Source: Rhodospirillaceae bacterium (lineage in GTDB: Bacteria; Pseudomonadota; Alphaproteobacteria; Rhodospirillales; Rhodospirillaceae). Taken from it: 64,000 bases of DNA. The stretch spans positions 88,570-152,569 of the forward strand of contig CANJSF010000007.1 in the NCBI GenBank assembly GCA_947476925.1, read 5' to 3'. Positions 52,216-61,193 of this stretch are shown piece after piece (within the stretch, counting starts at the first letter, position 1; each line of letters opens with the position of its first letter). The notes beneath the pieces were generated by a model. That model was not told the DNA's origin. It worked only from the letters and a program-made list of their open reading frames with translations, and did no database searches. The translations under genes were made by a program, and so were the position numbers.

Positions 52216-53118
52216 GTGTTCAGCGCTGTTTCCAAAATTATCAAACCCCGCCGCCGCGACCTCATTGGCGGTTTCGAAGTGGGCCGTGCGCTGCCCAGCG
52301 CCGAACAACGTACTGTTGGTCCGTTTGTGTTTTTCGATCACATGGGCCCGGCCAAGTTTGCAGCGGGCAAGGGGCTCGACGTCCGTCCTCATCCGCATGT
52401 GGGGCTGGCGACAGTAACCTATCTGTTCGAAGGCGAGATCATGCACCGCGACAGCTTAGGTACGTCGCAAGCGATAAAGCCCGGTGATGTGAACTGGATG
52501 GTGGCGGGCCGAGGCATCGTGCATTCTGAACGCACACGCACCGAGCTCCGGCGAGCAGGCTCATCGTTGCACGGCATCCAGTTGTGGTTGGCGCTGCCGA
52601 AGTCGCACGAGGATATTGCGCCGACGTTTGCCCATCATCCGGCCGCTAAGTTGCCCATGATCAATCGCGGTGACTTTAATGTGCGCATGATTTTGGGCCG
52701 CGGCATGGGCTTGAAATCTCCAGTCAATGTGTTCAGCGATATGATGTACGCCGATGCCATGCTGGCACCGCGCGCATCAATGGAACTGGCGCCCGACCAC
52801 GCCGAGCGTGCGATTTATGTTGTCACCGGCGCGGTCGAAATTTCAGGCCAAGTGATCGAAGCGGGCACCATGGCCACCTTCCTGCCCGACCTGGCTGTGA
52901 CCATGACGGCCAAAGATAATACCCGGGTCATGCTGTTGGGTGGCGAGCCCTTGGATGGCCCGCGCTTGCTGTGGTGGAATTTTGTCGCGAGCGATCAGGC
53001 CAAGCTTGAATCCGCGCGCATCGACTGGGCCAATGCTGTGCAGAAAAGCTTTCCCGAGAACGGTCGCTTCAAATTGCCGCCCACGGAAACCGAGTTTATC
53101 GCACTGCCAAAAATGTAA
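52216..53118 (+). CDS. Pirin family bicupin protein
   Basis: 300 residues. The metal-binding motif H59-x-H61 ... H103-x-E105 (RPHPHVG; GIVHSE) is intact in the first cupin, with the second cupin from about 170 onward. Pirins bind iron; some have quercetin 2,3-dioxygenase activity, others act with regulators. It lies 39 bases after the VOC run and could belong to the same unit. Convergent with the amine oxidase gene, four bases apart. Confidence 0.9.
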   Translation: MFSAVSKIIKPRRRDLIGGFEVGRALPSAEQRTVGPFVFFDHMGPAKFAAGKGLDVRPHPHVGLATVTYLFEGEIMHRDSLGTSQAIKPGDVNWMVAGRGIVHSERTRTELRRAGSSLHGIQLWLALPKSHEDIAPTFAHHPAAKLPMINRGDFNVRMILGRGMGLKSPVNVFSDMMYADAMLAPRASMELAPDHAERAIYVVTGAVEISGQVIEAGTMATFLPDLAVTMTAKDNTRVMLLGGEPLDGPRLLWWNFVASDQAKLESARIDWANAVQKSFPENGRFKLPPTETEFIALPKM

Positions 53119-53122
53119 TCGC

Positions 53123-54535
53123 CTAGAACTTGGTCAAGATCGCACGGGCTTCTCGCTCGCTCGATTCCATCGCCGCTTCGAGACCCACGCCAATCTCGGC
53201 CAAGTGTTCGCCCGCAAAATGTACGCGCCCCCAGGGGCTAAACATTGCTGCGCCAAAAGCCGTGACTTGCCCAGGTCTGAAGTAGTGATAACCGCCCTTG
53301 AACAGAGGGTTGGTGGCCCAGGAGTCGATTCCCAAATAATCCACCTTTCCTTTTGAGGCCGGGCGTAGCCGCGCTAACTCTGTCAAAATCGCTGGGCCTT
53401 TGTCAGCCTCGGGCAGTGAGTCGAATCGCGCGCAGCCGCGCCCGCGCAGTTCCAACAACAAGCTGCCGCTCTCGTGACCTGGCTCGTCGAACAATTTGGA
53501 CACCATCTCGAGCGGGCTGTCGGTGAACATTGTCGGTGGAAAACCATCGTCATGCCAAAATGGTGCGCGCGCGATCAGGTGAATGTGTGTCGCATGCACG
53601 GCGGGCAGCGCGCGAATTGCCAAACCAACGCCGCCCGAAGGAGCGGGGTCGAGCGCCACATCGCGCAACACCGGGAATGGAATTGTGCACATTACAAAGT
53701 CGGCCGTGTGTGTCGTGCCATCGGCGCAGCGAACCTCGACACCTGATTTGCTTTGCGTGATACCTTTGACCTGTTTTCCGAACAACACTGACGTTGTTAG
53801 CTTCGACGCAATCGCATCGGGCAGGCTTGACGTGCCGCCGGTAAAGAACCGCGCGGTGCTGCCGAACTCGGCGGCCTGCGATTGCTTATGCCGGCGAAAC
53901 AGATGCAGGGCCGAGACATCATCAAGCCCCATGCTGGTCGCGGCAAATTCCATGATGCGCAACGCCTCATCAGAGATGCCCAAGCTTCGAGCCAGCGGTT
54001 TAAATGCAACGTCGTACTGCTGAAACGCGGGCTGACGCCATGCTTGTAAGTCCGTCAGGGGGTTGAGCTTGGTCAGCACTTGGAACCGTAGAGTTGCCAG
54101 CGGTAAGCCGCGTTCGTCACCCGCCAGCTTGTTTATCGCCGCCGTTGGCCATTCTTTTGCGCTCACGTTGACGCCGCCGATGTTCACCGCTGTGCCGCTG
54201 GTCAAGACCGGCCGTTTAAAAACGCCAACACCCAACTCTCTGATGCGCGCCTGGGTGCGCGTGTAGCTGTCATGCACTTGTTTGGCGCCGCCTTCCGGCG
54301 CGCCTTCCAAATCACGTCGCGTGTGAATGCGGCCACCCAGCCGCGATGATGCTTCCAGCACGCTTACACGTGCGCCGCCATCTTGCAGGTGAAGCGCAGC
54401 ATTCAGGCCCGCCAAACCTGCCCCAATCACAATGACGTTTGGCTTTGGTTGTCCGCGCACGTGCCCTACCGATCCAGTCGCCATGATTGCCGCCGAACCG
54501 GCAATGACCGCACGGCGCTGATGATGTTGTTGCAT
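53123..54535 (-). CDS. Flavin-dependent monoamine oxidase family protein, Tat-like signal (2)
   Basis: 470 residues. QRRAVIAGSAAIMATGSVG looks like a twin-arginine signal; GAGLAG (38-43) binds FAD, EASSRLGGR follows, and GRVHFAGEH lies near the C-terminus. It is a paralogue of 44083-45531, with the same MESxERxA ending. GGAPEGGAKQVHDSYTR replaces the usual GA(S/T)W segment. The start has GGGAG upstream. It is divergent from the exported methyltransferase gene, with fewer than 100 bases between. Confidence 0.86.
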   Translation of the reverse strand: MQQHHQRRAVIAGSAAIMATGSVGHVRGQPKPNVIVIGAGLAGLNAALHLQDGGARVSVLEASSRLGGRIHTRRDLEGAPEGGAKQVHDSYTRTQARIRELGVGVFKRPVLTSGTAVNIGGVNVSAKEWPTAAINKLAGDERGLPLATLRFQVLTKLNPLTDLQAWRQPAFQQYDVAFKPLARSLGISDEALRIMEFAATSMGLDDVSALHLFRRHKQSQAAEFGSTARFFTGGTSSLPDAIASKLTTSVLFGKQVKGITQSKSGVEVRCADGTTHTADFVMCTIPFPVLRDVALDPAPSGGVGLAIRALPAVHATHIHLIARAPFWHDDGFPPTMFTDSPLEMVSKLFDEPGHESGSLLLELRGRGCARFDSLPEADKGPAILTELARLRPASKGKVDYLGIDSWATNPLFKGGYHYFRPGQVTAFGAAMFSPWGRVHFAGEHLAEIGVGLEAAMESSEREARAILTKF

Positions 54536-54629
54536 GGCTGATCTCCCAGCCGCATGTATATCACGCAGACCGCTTGACAGCCGAGAGGGAACCGGCTGCC
54601 ATAGGCCGACGGTTCAGGAGCATCCTCAT

Positions 54630-55334
54630 ATGCGAAGCCTTTTGCGGGGACTGGTTACTGCGGCGTTGCTGGCGGTTACGGCTGCATCGGCGCAGGACGC
54701 CTATACGACCAAACCGGCATCAATGGATGGTATCGGTAAGGTATATATGGGCCGTGAGATTGCTCATGTCATGGGTCATCAAGGCGCATCATGGCTCGAG
54801 CGTAGCGAGCGCGAGAAAGAAGAGGGCACCGAACTGCTGATTAAAAACTTGCCTCTCAAGCCCACTGACGCGGTGGCCGATATTGGCGCAGGCACGGGTT
54901 ACTTCAGTTTTCGTCTGGCGACGAAAGTGCCCCAGGGCAAAGTCTATGCAGTTGATATTCAACAAGAGATGCTTGACATCATCGCGGCACGAAAAGCCCA
55001 GGGCCAGGGCAGCAACATCATCGGCGTGCTAGGCACCGAGGCCGATCCAAAATTGCCCAACAACACGCTCGAACTGATTTTAATGGTCGACGCCTATCAC
55101 GAATTCAATTATCCGCGCGAAATGGGCCAGGCCATGGTGCGCGCACTTAAGCCCGGCGGTCGCATTGCTTTGGTCGAGTACCGCGCCGAAGATGATAATG
55201 TCCCGATCAAGCAGTTGCATAAAATGACTCAAAGTCAGGCCAAAAAAGAAATGGCGGCGCTGGGCCTGACTTGGGTGCAAACCAATGATGCGCTCCCGTG
55301 GCAACATCTGATGTTCTTCGAAAAACCTAAGTAG
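54630..55334 (+). CDS. Class I SAM-dependent methyltransferase with signal peptide
   Basis: 234 residues from the ATG at 54630 (AGGAG upstream). A signal peptide ends near residue 21 (LAVTAASAQ). The SAM-binding motif D84-I-G-A-G-T-G90 is intact, followed by the acidic strand end VDIQ and RALKPGGRIALVEY. Export of an apparently complete SAM enzyme is puzzling, since SAM is cytoplasmic. Similar exported methyltransferases are known in proteobacteria without clear roles. A CpcT-like exported protein follows 31 bases later. Confidence 0.82.
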   Translation: MRSLLRGLVTAALLAVTAASAQDAYTTKPASMDGIGKVYMGREIAHVMGHQGASWLERSEREKEEGTELLIKNLPLKPTDAVADIGAGTGYFSFRLATKVPQGKVYAVDIQQEMLDIIAARKAQGQGSNIIGVLGTEADPKLPNNTLELILMVDAYHEFNYPREMGQAMVRALKPGGRIALVEYRAEDDNVPIKQLHKMTQSQAKKEMAALGLTWVQTNDALPWQHLMFFEKPK

Positions 55335-55365
55335 CCCACAAAACAGGCCGAAAGCTGAGGATGTG

Positions 55366-56343
55366 ATGAGAGTTTTGTTTCTCGCCGCCGCAGTGCTGCT
55401 TGTCTCGCCGTCGTTCGCGCAAGACGCCAAGATGATGCTCGAACAAGATGCCGGGCGATTGGCCCAGATGTGGGATGGCGTTTACGACAATGCGAACCAA
55501 GTCAACGAACAAGAGCGCCTGAAGATTCCCGAAACGGCGTGGGAAGCCAGACGTCTGAAGATTTTCAAAAAGGTCGATGCGCCTGCGTTTGGGCCTCACG
55601 TCACGTATGTTGAACAATACTTGGGCGAGCCACCCACATCCGTCTATCGTCAGCGCATCTATGTGCATCGCGCCGATTCGGCCAATAGCCGTATCGTCAC
55701 AGATATTTATGCCTTTCGCGGCACAGACGCTGAGAAAGTGTTGGGCGCGTACAAAGACCCCAGCAAATTAAACGGCTTTTCGCCCGCCAACATGGACAAG
55801 CTGCCCGATGGCTGCGCGGTGAGTTGGAAGTCGGCAGGCGACAGCTTTGAAGGCGTACAAAATGCTGAGACCTGTTCCTACGCGCCGCCGGGCATGAGCG
55901 AAAAAGTTCGTCTGTCTGATCGTATTGTGCTTAGCCCCGCAGCCATGACCACAAATACCAAAATAACGCGCAAAAATGGCTCGCTTGTGCAAGGTAACGC
56001 CCTGAACTTGCCCGAAGTATCTTACAAAGCGCGGCCGTTTAATTGCTTCGTGATCGTGCGCAATCCTGACCAGCCCAATGGCTACGAGCGATACAACGAC
56101 TTGGCCATCAACGACCAAGGCGGCGAAATCACGATCACGACCAAACATAAAGAACCGCTGAAAATCAATGTCTGGATGCTCAACCTTGTGCCGCGCGTGG
56201 CGGGTGCGCGACCGACGCTGATGATGTACGCCAAAGAAGAGAACAATAAGTTTGAACGTGTCGGCGCTTTCGGTTCGGCAGATGCAACGCGGCTCGCTGT
56301 AACAAGTGCGTTTGGCGAGGCGAATTGTACGCTGGCCAGGTAA
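55366..56343 (+). CDS. CpcT/CpeT-like (chromophore lyase family) exported protein
   Basis: 325 residues from the ATG at 55366 (GAGG upstream). A signal peptide ends at about residue 18 (SPSFAQ). The body matches the CpeT/CpcT pattern: MWDGVYDNANQV, HVTYVEQYLG, VYRQRIYVHR, DIYAFR, a GCAVSW and ETCS segment, and LSDRIVLS. In cyanobacteria this family attaches bilins to phycobiliproteins; no phycobiliproteins exist here and the protein is exported, so the role must differ. It is longer than cyanobacterial CpcT (about 200), with an extra C-terminal beta region. Operon partner of the exported methyltransferase. Confidence 0.8.
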   Translation: MRVLFLAAAVLLVSPSFAQDAKMMLEQDAGRLAQMWDGVYDNANQVNEQERLKIPETAWEARRLKIFKKVDAPAFGPHVTYVEQYLGEPPTSVYRQRIYVHRADSANSRIVTDIYAFRGTDAEKVLGAYKDPSKLNGFSPANMDKLPDGCAVSWKSAGDSFEGVQNAETCSYAPPGMSEKVRLSDRIVLSPAAMTTNTKITRKNGSLVQGNALNLPEVSYKARPFNCFVIVRNPDQPNGYERYNDLAINDQGGEITITTKHKEPLKINVWMLNLVPRVAGARPTLMMYAKEENNKFERVGAFGSADATRLAVTSAFGEANCTLAR

Positions 56344-56346
56344 GGC

Positions 56347-57339
56347 TCACCCATTCGGGAGAATGATGATCTTTCCCTGGCGGTCGTCGCCCGTGCGGGC
56401 CTGGTGTGCAAGCGCTGTTTGAATTTGATCTAGCGTGTAGGTGGCCGCAATTTTTGCCTTCAAGTCGCCATCGGCAATCATGGCGGCGAGTTTTGCATAA
56501 ACGGCCTTGCGCTCGTCCTTGGTGCGGTTGCTTTGCATGCTCATGCCAACCAGTTTCACGTGCTTGCGAAACAGATCTTGGAACGCGACTTCGCAATTTT
56601 TGCCGGTCATGTATCCGTAGTTCACGATCGTGCCGTCTTTATCCAAGCAGCGTCCGATTGTTTCTGTCCCGGTCGCCGCGACGCAGTCAAATCCAATGCT
56701 GAGTGCCGCCCCACCAGTGACTGACTTCACCAACTCGGCGGTTTTGTCCGGGTCGCCGGTTTCAACGATCACTTGGTCGGCATCAAGCGCCTTTAACTCG
56801 GCGATCAGCGACTCGCGCCGCACGATGTTGCACGTCTTGATGCCTTTGTCGTGCGCCAGCTTGATAATGTAACGGCCACAGCTTGAGTTGGCGCCATTTT
56901 GCAGCAGCCAATCACCGCGCTTGAGGATGCGTGCATAGTCATCGACCAGGATCACGGCGGTCATGCCGTTGATGACGGTGAGGGCGAGTTGCTTGGCATC
57001 TCCCGCCGGGGCAGGGGGGCAATCTGCTGCGGGCACCGCTAGTCGCTGGCGGAACGTTCCCGCACCAATAGGAAGGAATACCCGATCACCAATCTTGTAT
57101 TCACTCACACCCTCGCCCAATTTGGTCACATAGCCAATGCCTTCATGGCCGCAAATGCGTGGAAAGGTGAAATAGCGAAACCCCGGATCGCCGTGAATAA
57201 ACTTTAAGTCGGCCAAATGCATCGCCGCAGCTTCGACCTCAACAACAACTTCGCCCGCTTTGGCCACCGGCTCGGGCAATTCGACCAGTGTCGTCACATC
57301 GGACGGCGAGCCGTAAGCGTTTTGCTGCAATGCTTTCAT
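56347..57339 (-). CDS. MDR-family reductase, MECR/ETR-like (1)
   Basis: 330 residues from the ATG at 57339. GroES-like N-terminal domain (PRICGHEGIGYVTKLGEGVSEYKIGDRVF) and Rossmann domain with NGANSSCGRYIIKLAHDKGIKTCNIVRR, the characteristic sequence of mitochondrial-type enoyl thioester reductases. Zinc ligands of alcohol dehydrogenases are missing. It probably reduces an alpha,beta-unsaturated thioester or ketone with NADPH. It follows a paralogue by 16 bases. Confidence 0.85.
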   Translation of the reverse strand: MKALQQNAYGSPSDVTTLVELPEPVAKAGEVVVEVEAAAMHLADLKFIHGDPGFRYFTFPRICGHEGIGYVTKLGEGVSEYKIGDRVFLPIGAGTFRQRLAVPAADCPPAPAGDAKQLALTVINGMTAVILVDDYARILKRGDWLLQNGANSSCGRYIIKLAHDKGIKTCNIVRRESLIAELKALDADQVIVETGDPDKTAELVKSVTGGAALSIGFDCVAATGTETIGRCLDKDGTIVNYGYMTGKNCEVAFQDLFRKHVKLVGMSMQSNRTKDERKAVYAKLAAMIADGDLKAKIAATYTLDQIQTALAHQARTGDDRQGKIIILPNG

Positions 57340-57355
57340 GGAATGGTGTCCTTGG

Positions 57356-58354
57356 TTATCCGTTGGGCAATAGAATAACTTTACCATCGCGTTCTGCGCC
57401 AGTCTTGGCTGCATGACCGAACGCATCTGCGGCATGGTCAAGCGTGTATGTTCCCGCAATGGCCGCATGGAGCTGTCCTTTGGCAATCATAGCCGCCAGC
57501 TTTGCGTAAGTGTCGCGCAATTGGGCCATGTTCCGCTTAGCCATGCCGCGCCCGGCGCTCATGCCGACAAACGTAATGTCTTTCTGGAACATCTCATGAA
57601 ACGGAATCTGGCTTGGCTGCCCCGACATAAAGCCGTAGTTGACCACAATGCCCCCGTCCGAAACGCATCGTGCCATGCGACCAGACGCAGCTCCGGCGAT
57701 CATATCCAGGCCCAGAGTCACGGGTGCATCGTGTGTCGCGAGCCTCACGCGCTTGGCAAACTCTATGGGGTCGTCGCTGTCAAAGATGACCGCGTCGGCA
57801 CCCAGGGCTTTCAGTTCATCGACAACCTCTGGCCGCCGCACAATGTTGCACGTCCGGATGCCACGCTCTTTCGCCAAAACGATGAGATAACGGCCACAAT
57901 TGGAATTTGCCCCGTTTTGAACCAGCCAATCGCCTGCTTTTAATGGCCTAAAGTCTTCCAACAAAATCACAGCTGTCATGCCATTGACCAACATCAACGA
58001 CAATTGAACGGCATCGCCCTCGGGAGCCGGCAACGCTTTCTCGGCTGTCGTGCACACATGCTCTGCAAAGGTTCCCGCACCCCACCACGGGAACACGCGG
58101 TCGCCAACTTTAAACTGACTTACGTTTGGGCCAACGGCCGTGATGCGCCCAATACCCTCGTAGCCGGGAATACGTGGCAAGGACTTCTCGCCGCCTTCGC
58201 GCGCACCGGTAAAATTTTTGATGTCGGCAATGTGGATGGCGGCTGCTTCCATCCGAACCACGATCTCGCCGGGCCCGGGGACTGGGTCAGGCAGTGTCAC
58301 CAGCTTTACGACTTGTGCGGGGTCGCCGTACCCGATGTGATGTAATGCTCGCAT
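57356..58354 (-). CDS. MDR-family reductase, MECR/ETR-like (2)
   Basis: 332 residues from the ATG at 58354, after AGAGGG. It shares NGANSNCGRYLIVLAKERGIRTCNIVRR and KVILLPNG with its downstream paralogue, so the pair is a tandem duplication. PRIPGYEGIGRITAVGPNVSQFKVGDRVF is the GroES-like core. It may form a small operon with the other reductase; the substrate of each is unknown. Confidence 0.85.
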   Translation of the reverse strand: MRALHHIGYGDPAQVVKLVTLPDPVPGPGEIVVRMEAAAIHIADIKNFTGAREGGEKSLPRIPGYEGIGRITAVGPNVSQFKVGDRVFPWWGAGTFAEHVCTTAEKALPAPEGDAVQLSLMLVNGMTAVILLEDFRPLKAGDWLVQNGANSNCGRYLIVLAKERGIRTCNIVRRPEVVDELKALGADAVIFDSDDPIEFAKRVRLATHDAPVTLGLDMIAGAASGRMARCVSDGGIVVNYGFMSGQPSQIPFHEMFQKDITFVGMSAGRGMAKRNMAQLRDTYAKLAAMIAKGQLHAAIAGTYTLDHAADAFGHAAKTGAERDGKVILLPNG

Positions 58355-58498
58355 TGAACCCTCTTTCCGCACCAATAGCATGACGCCAGCCGGACAGATG
58401 TGCGATACAATAAACGGCGATGATCGAGTAACGAAATCATCCTTTCCATGCTTATTGCTTTTGTAGATTCATTTTTGAACTCAATGCGCTGTTAGCCC

Positions 58499-59383
58499 AT
58501 GCCCAATCGCATTCGCCGCTCTATCGTCGACACACCTCTCGGACAGATCCACGTGCGTGTGGCCGGTGTCGGCCAGTCCATCGTGTTGCTGCACTGGACG
58601 CCCGGCAGCGGGCGTCAATATGTACACCTGATGCCTGAACTGGCCGCGCGCGGCTATCAGGCAATTGCGCCTGACCATATGGGCTTTGGCTTTTCCGATG
58701 CGCGGCCCAACGCATGGGGCGTGGCTGACTATGCTCAAAGTATTGCCGACGTGATGGCGGCCCTGAACGTGTCGCGAGCCGCCGTCGTGGGAGGGCATTT
58801 TTCCTCTGAGGTTGCAGTTGAATTGGCCTTGCGACACACCAGCCGTGTCAGCGCGTTGGTGCTCGACGGCTCGCCGGTGTGGTCGGCCGAAATGCGCGCC
58901 AAGGTGCTGGCCAATGCGCGGCCCGAGCCCCCACGCTGGTCTGATAGCGGCGATCATATCGCGTGGATTTGGCAGCGGGCACTCTGGTTGCGCAAAATGT
59001 GGGATCCGACGTTCACGCTGACAGATTCAACTTCCGAAATCTTGAAAACAGCCGTGATGGAAAACCTGTTGGCGGGCGACACCAGTGATACATCCGATGC
59101 TCTCAAGAATTATGATCTTGATTTGGCGTTGCCGCGATTGTCGTTGCCGGTGTTGGCCCTCACCGCAGAGACCGACCCCTTGACCAACTGCCATGCTGAC
59201 GTTCTGCGACTGGTGCCTGGGGCGCGTGGTCACGCCTTCAAGGGCGCTCATCCTTTGCATGATGGTGCGCGCGCCGCTGATTATGCTCGCGTCGTACATG
59301 CCTTTTTGTCAGGCTCGGCTCCGGATTTATTTCATGCGGCAGCGCCAGCTACCAATGCTACTGACGCTGGATATCGAGGTTAA
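58499..59383 (+). CDS. Alpha/beta-fold hydrolase-like protein lacking the usual nucleophile serine
   Basis: 294 residues. The fold is clear (IVLLHWTPGSGRQY; IAPDHMGFGFSD; then a nucleophile-elbow region and LALTAETDPLTNC). At the elbow, where VGHSMGG is typical, the sequence reads V-G-G-H100-F-S-S, putting a histidine at the nucleophile position. The acid (TAETDPL) and histidine (GAHPLHDGA) positions remain. It may be non-hydrolytic, or use a neighbouring serine. Divergent from the MDR pair. Confidence 0.82.
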   Translation: MPNRIRRSIVDTPLGQIHVRVAGVGQSIVLLHWTPGSGRQYVHLMPELAARGYQAIAPDHMGFGFSDARPNAWGVADYAQSIADVMAALNVSRAAVVGGHFSSEVAVELALRHTSRVSALVLDGSPVWSAEMRAKVLANARPEPPRWSDSGDHIAWIWQRALWLRKMWDPTFTLTDSTSEILKTAVMENLLAGDTSDTSDALKNYDLDLALPRLSLPVLALTAETDPLTNCHADVLRLVPGARGHAFKGAHPLHDGARAADYARVVHAFLSGSAPDLFHAAAPATNATDAGYRG

Positions 59384-59398
59384 GCCAAGCCGCAGTCG

Positions 59399-61168
59399 CT
59401 ATTGCGCAGCGGCACTCTCGCCGTAGGCAGGATCTGACAAAAGTGAGGTTGGGAAGCGCACGGTTGCCGCTGTACCTGCGGCAACATCGCTGCTGATCAG
59501 CAACTCGCCGCCCAACATTTCCATATACTGTTTGCAAATCGATAGCCCGAGACCAGCGCCCTGTCCGGCGCGCGTGACGCTCGGATTGCTTTGTAAAAAG
59601 CGCTCGCCAATCCGCCGCAAGATCGATTCGTCAATTCCCGGCCCTTGATCACGCACAATGATGTCCAAGCCAGCGTTGTGTTGGCGAGCCTCAATCACCA
59701 CGCCTTGGCCGGGCGCTGAAAACTTCACCGCATTGGTCAGCAGATTGATGAGGACTTGGCGCAAATAGCGCTCGTCGGCGTTCACGCGGGATAAATTCAC
59801 CGGAACGTTTATGCTGATCTGCATTTCGCGATCACTCGCTAAGCGGTCAACAAAAGCAGCCGCGGCTTCGATGATGCCGAGGATGTCGAGTTTCTCGATA
59901 TTGAGGGGTTGAATCCCAGATTCAATTTTGGCGACGTCGAGAATATCGTTAACGATATTCAGAAGGTGCTGGCCTGATTTATGAATGTGATCTGCGTAAG
60001 AGACATAAACCGGCGACACGCCATCACCGAGAACCTTGCTCTTGATGATCTCTGAAAAGCCCATAATGGCGTTCAGCGGTGTGCGAAATTCGTGGCTCAT
60101 ATGCGCCAGAAATCGACTTTTGGCGTCATTGGCTTCCTCGGCAGCGGCCTTGGCTTGCCGAAGGGCCGTTTCATTTAATTCGCTCCGCTTAAGTTGGACA
60201 AAGATGAAAAACCCAACTCCCGTCATCGATGCCACGAGAGCTAGGATCGCAAACCCGATGCGATTTCTGCTTTCACGCCACATCTTCAAATAGTCTTGGC
60301 CATCCAGCGATACGAAAACCGACATCGGCGAATTCGCGACACGCTCTGTGGCTTGGATTTTCCGGCTGTATCCATTCGACACAGCGTAAACCAGCTCCTG
60401 AGCCCCTTCGCTTTTTTGACCGAAATCTTCGTTGTGCTTAACAACTTGTGGGTCGGAGTCCCCAATTTTCATGGCGGATGGTCGTGCGGTCGCAACAAGT
60501 GTGCCGTCGTCACGCCACAACTCAACAGTTCCCAATGGTCCGACATCGATTTTTGCAAAAAATGCGTTGAAGTACTCGGGCCTTAGAATGGCCACGGCGT
60601 ACCCCACGATTTTTCCGTCGAGTTCGATTTTCACGCCTAAGGGTAAGTAAAATTGGCTACCCTGCGTCACATATTTATCTGATGTATAAATATTGCCGAT
60701 CAGCAATCCGCCTCCAATGTCCGCCGGCGGTCCAGCGCCACTCAGTGCCTGGTCGACCCGCTCTTTGCTTGTCGGAAAGATACGCGCCGAGGCGATGTTG
60801 CGACGCTGTGTGTCTAAGATCAAAATCGCAGATGCAAATGGAAGCTTCTCGATCTTCCCGGCCATGACGAGGTGAAGCTGCTCTTCGTCGTATTTGCCTA
60901 GCTTAATTTGTTCGCGATAGAGATCGCCCATTCCTTCCAACACGCGATAGGTTTCGGTAAATGTGCGTGAGGTAAATGACTCGGCCGTGCGAACCGAGGC
61001 GCGCGCCGATCTCATGGTTTCACTCACAGCCGAGCGGTACTGCTCAGCAAGATGAAAAATGCCTGCCAAGCTCAACAGCGCCAAGAAAACGAAAAATAGA
61101 ATCACGGTGATGCGCCGTAGGCGCTGCAATGTTGCAGTCCCCTGCAAATTGGGCATGGGGGTGGTCAT
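59399..61168 (-). CDS. Membrane sensor histidine kinase
   Basis: 589 residues. Membrane helices at about 18-40 and 303-326 enclose a periplasmic sensor of the PDC/CACHE kind. A coiled segment leads to the H-box (SHEFRTPLNAIMGF, phosphorylated H359). N-box (LINLLTNAVKFS), G1 (DQGPGID) and G2 (GAGLGLSICKQY) are complete. Downstream of the receiver-HPt gene by 25 bases; the two form one operon. Confidence 0.93.
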   Translation of the reverse strand: MTTPMPNLQGTATLQRLRRITVILFFVFLALLSLAGIFHLAEQYRSAVSETMRSARASVRTAESFTSRTFTETYRVLEGMGDLYREQIKLGKYDEEQLHLVMAGKIEKLPFASAILILDTQRRNIASARIFPTSKERVDQALSGAGPPADIGGGLLIGNIYTSDKYVTQGSQFYLPLGVKIELDGKIVGYAVAILRPEYFNAFFAKIDVGPLGTVELWRDDGTLVATARPSAMKIGDSDPQVVKHNEDFGQKSEGAQELVYAVSNGYSRKIQATERVANSPMSVFVSLDGQDYLKMWRESRNRIGFAILALVASMTGVGFFIFVQLKRSELNETALRQAKAAAEEANDAKSRFLAHMSHEFRTPLNAIMGFSEIIKSKVLGDGVSPVYVSYADHIHKSGQHLLNIVNDILDVAKIESGIQPLNIEKLDILGIIEAAAAFVDRLASDREMQISINVPVNLSRVNADERYLRQVLINLLTNAVKFSAPGQGVVIEARQHNAGLDIIVRDQGPGIDESILRRIGERFLQSNPSVTRAGQGAGLGLSICKQYMEMLGGELLISSDVAAGTAATVRFPTSLLSDPAYGESAAAQ

Positions 61169-61193
61169 ACTCTGGTCGACCCCGCCGCCATGA

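Noticed and set aside
55366..56343. Photosynthesis or phycobilisome function from the CpcT-like gene
   Set aside because: No phycobiliprotein, bilin synthesis or photosystem gene is present and the protein is exported.
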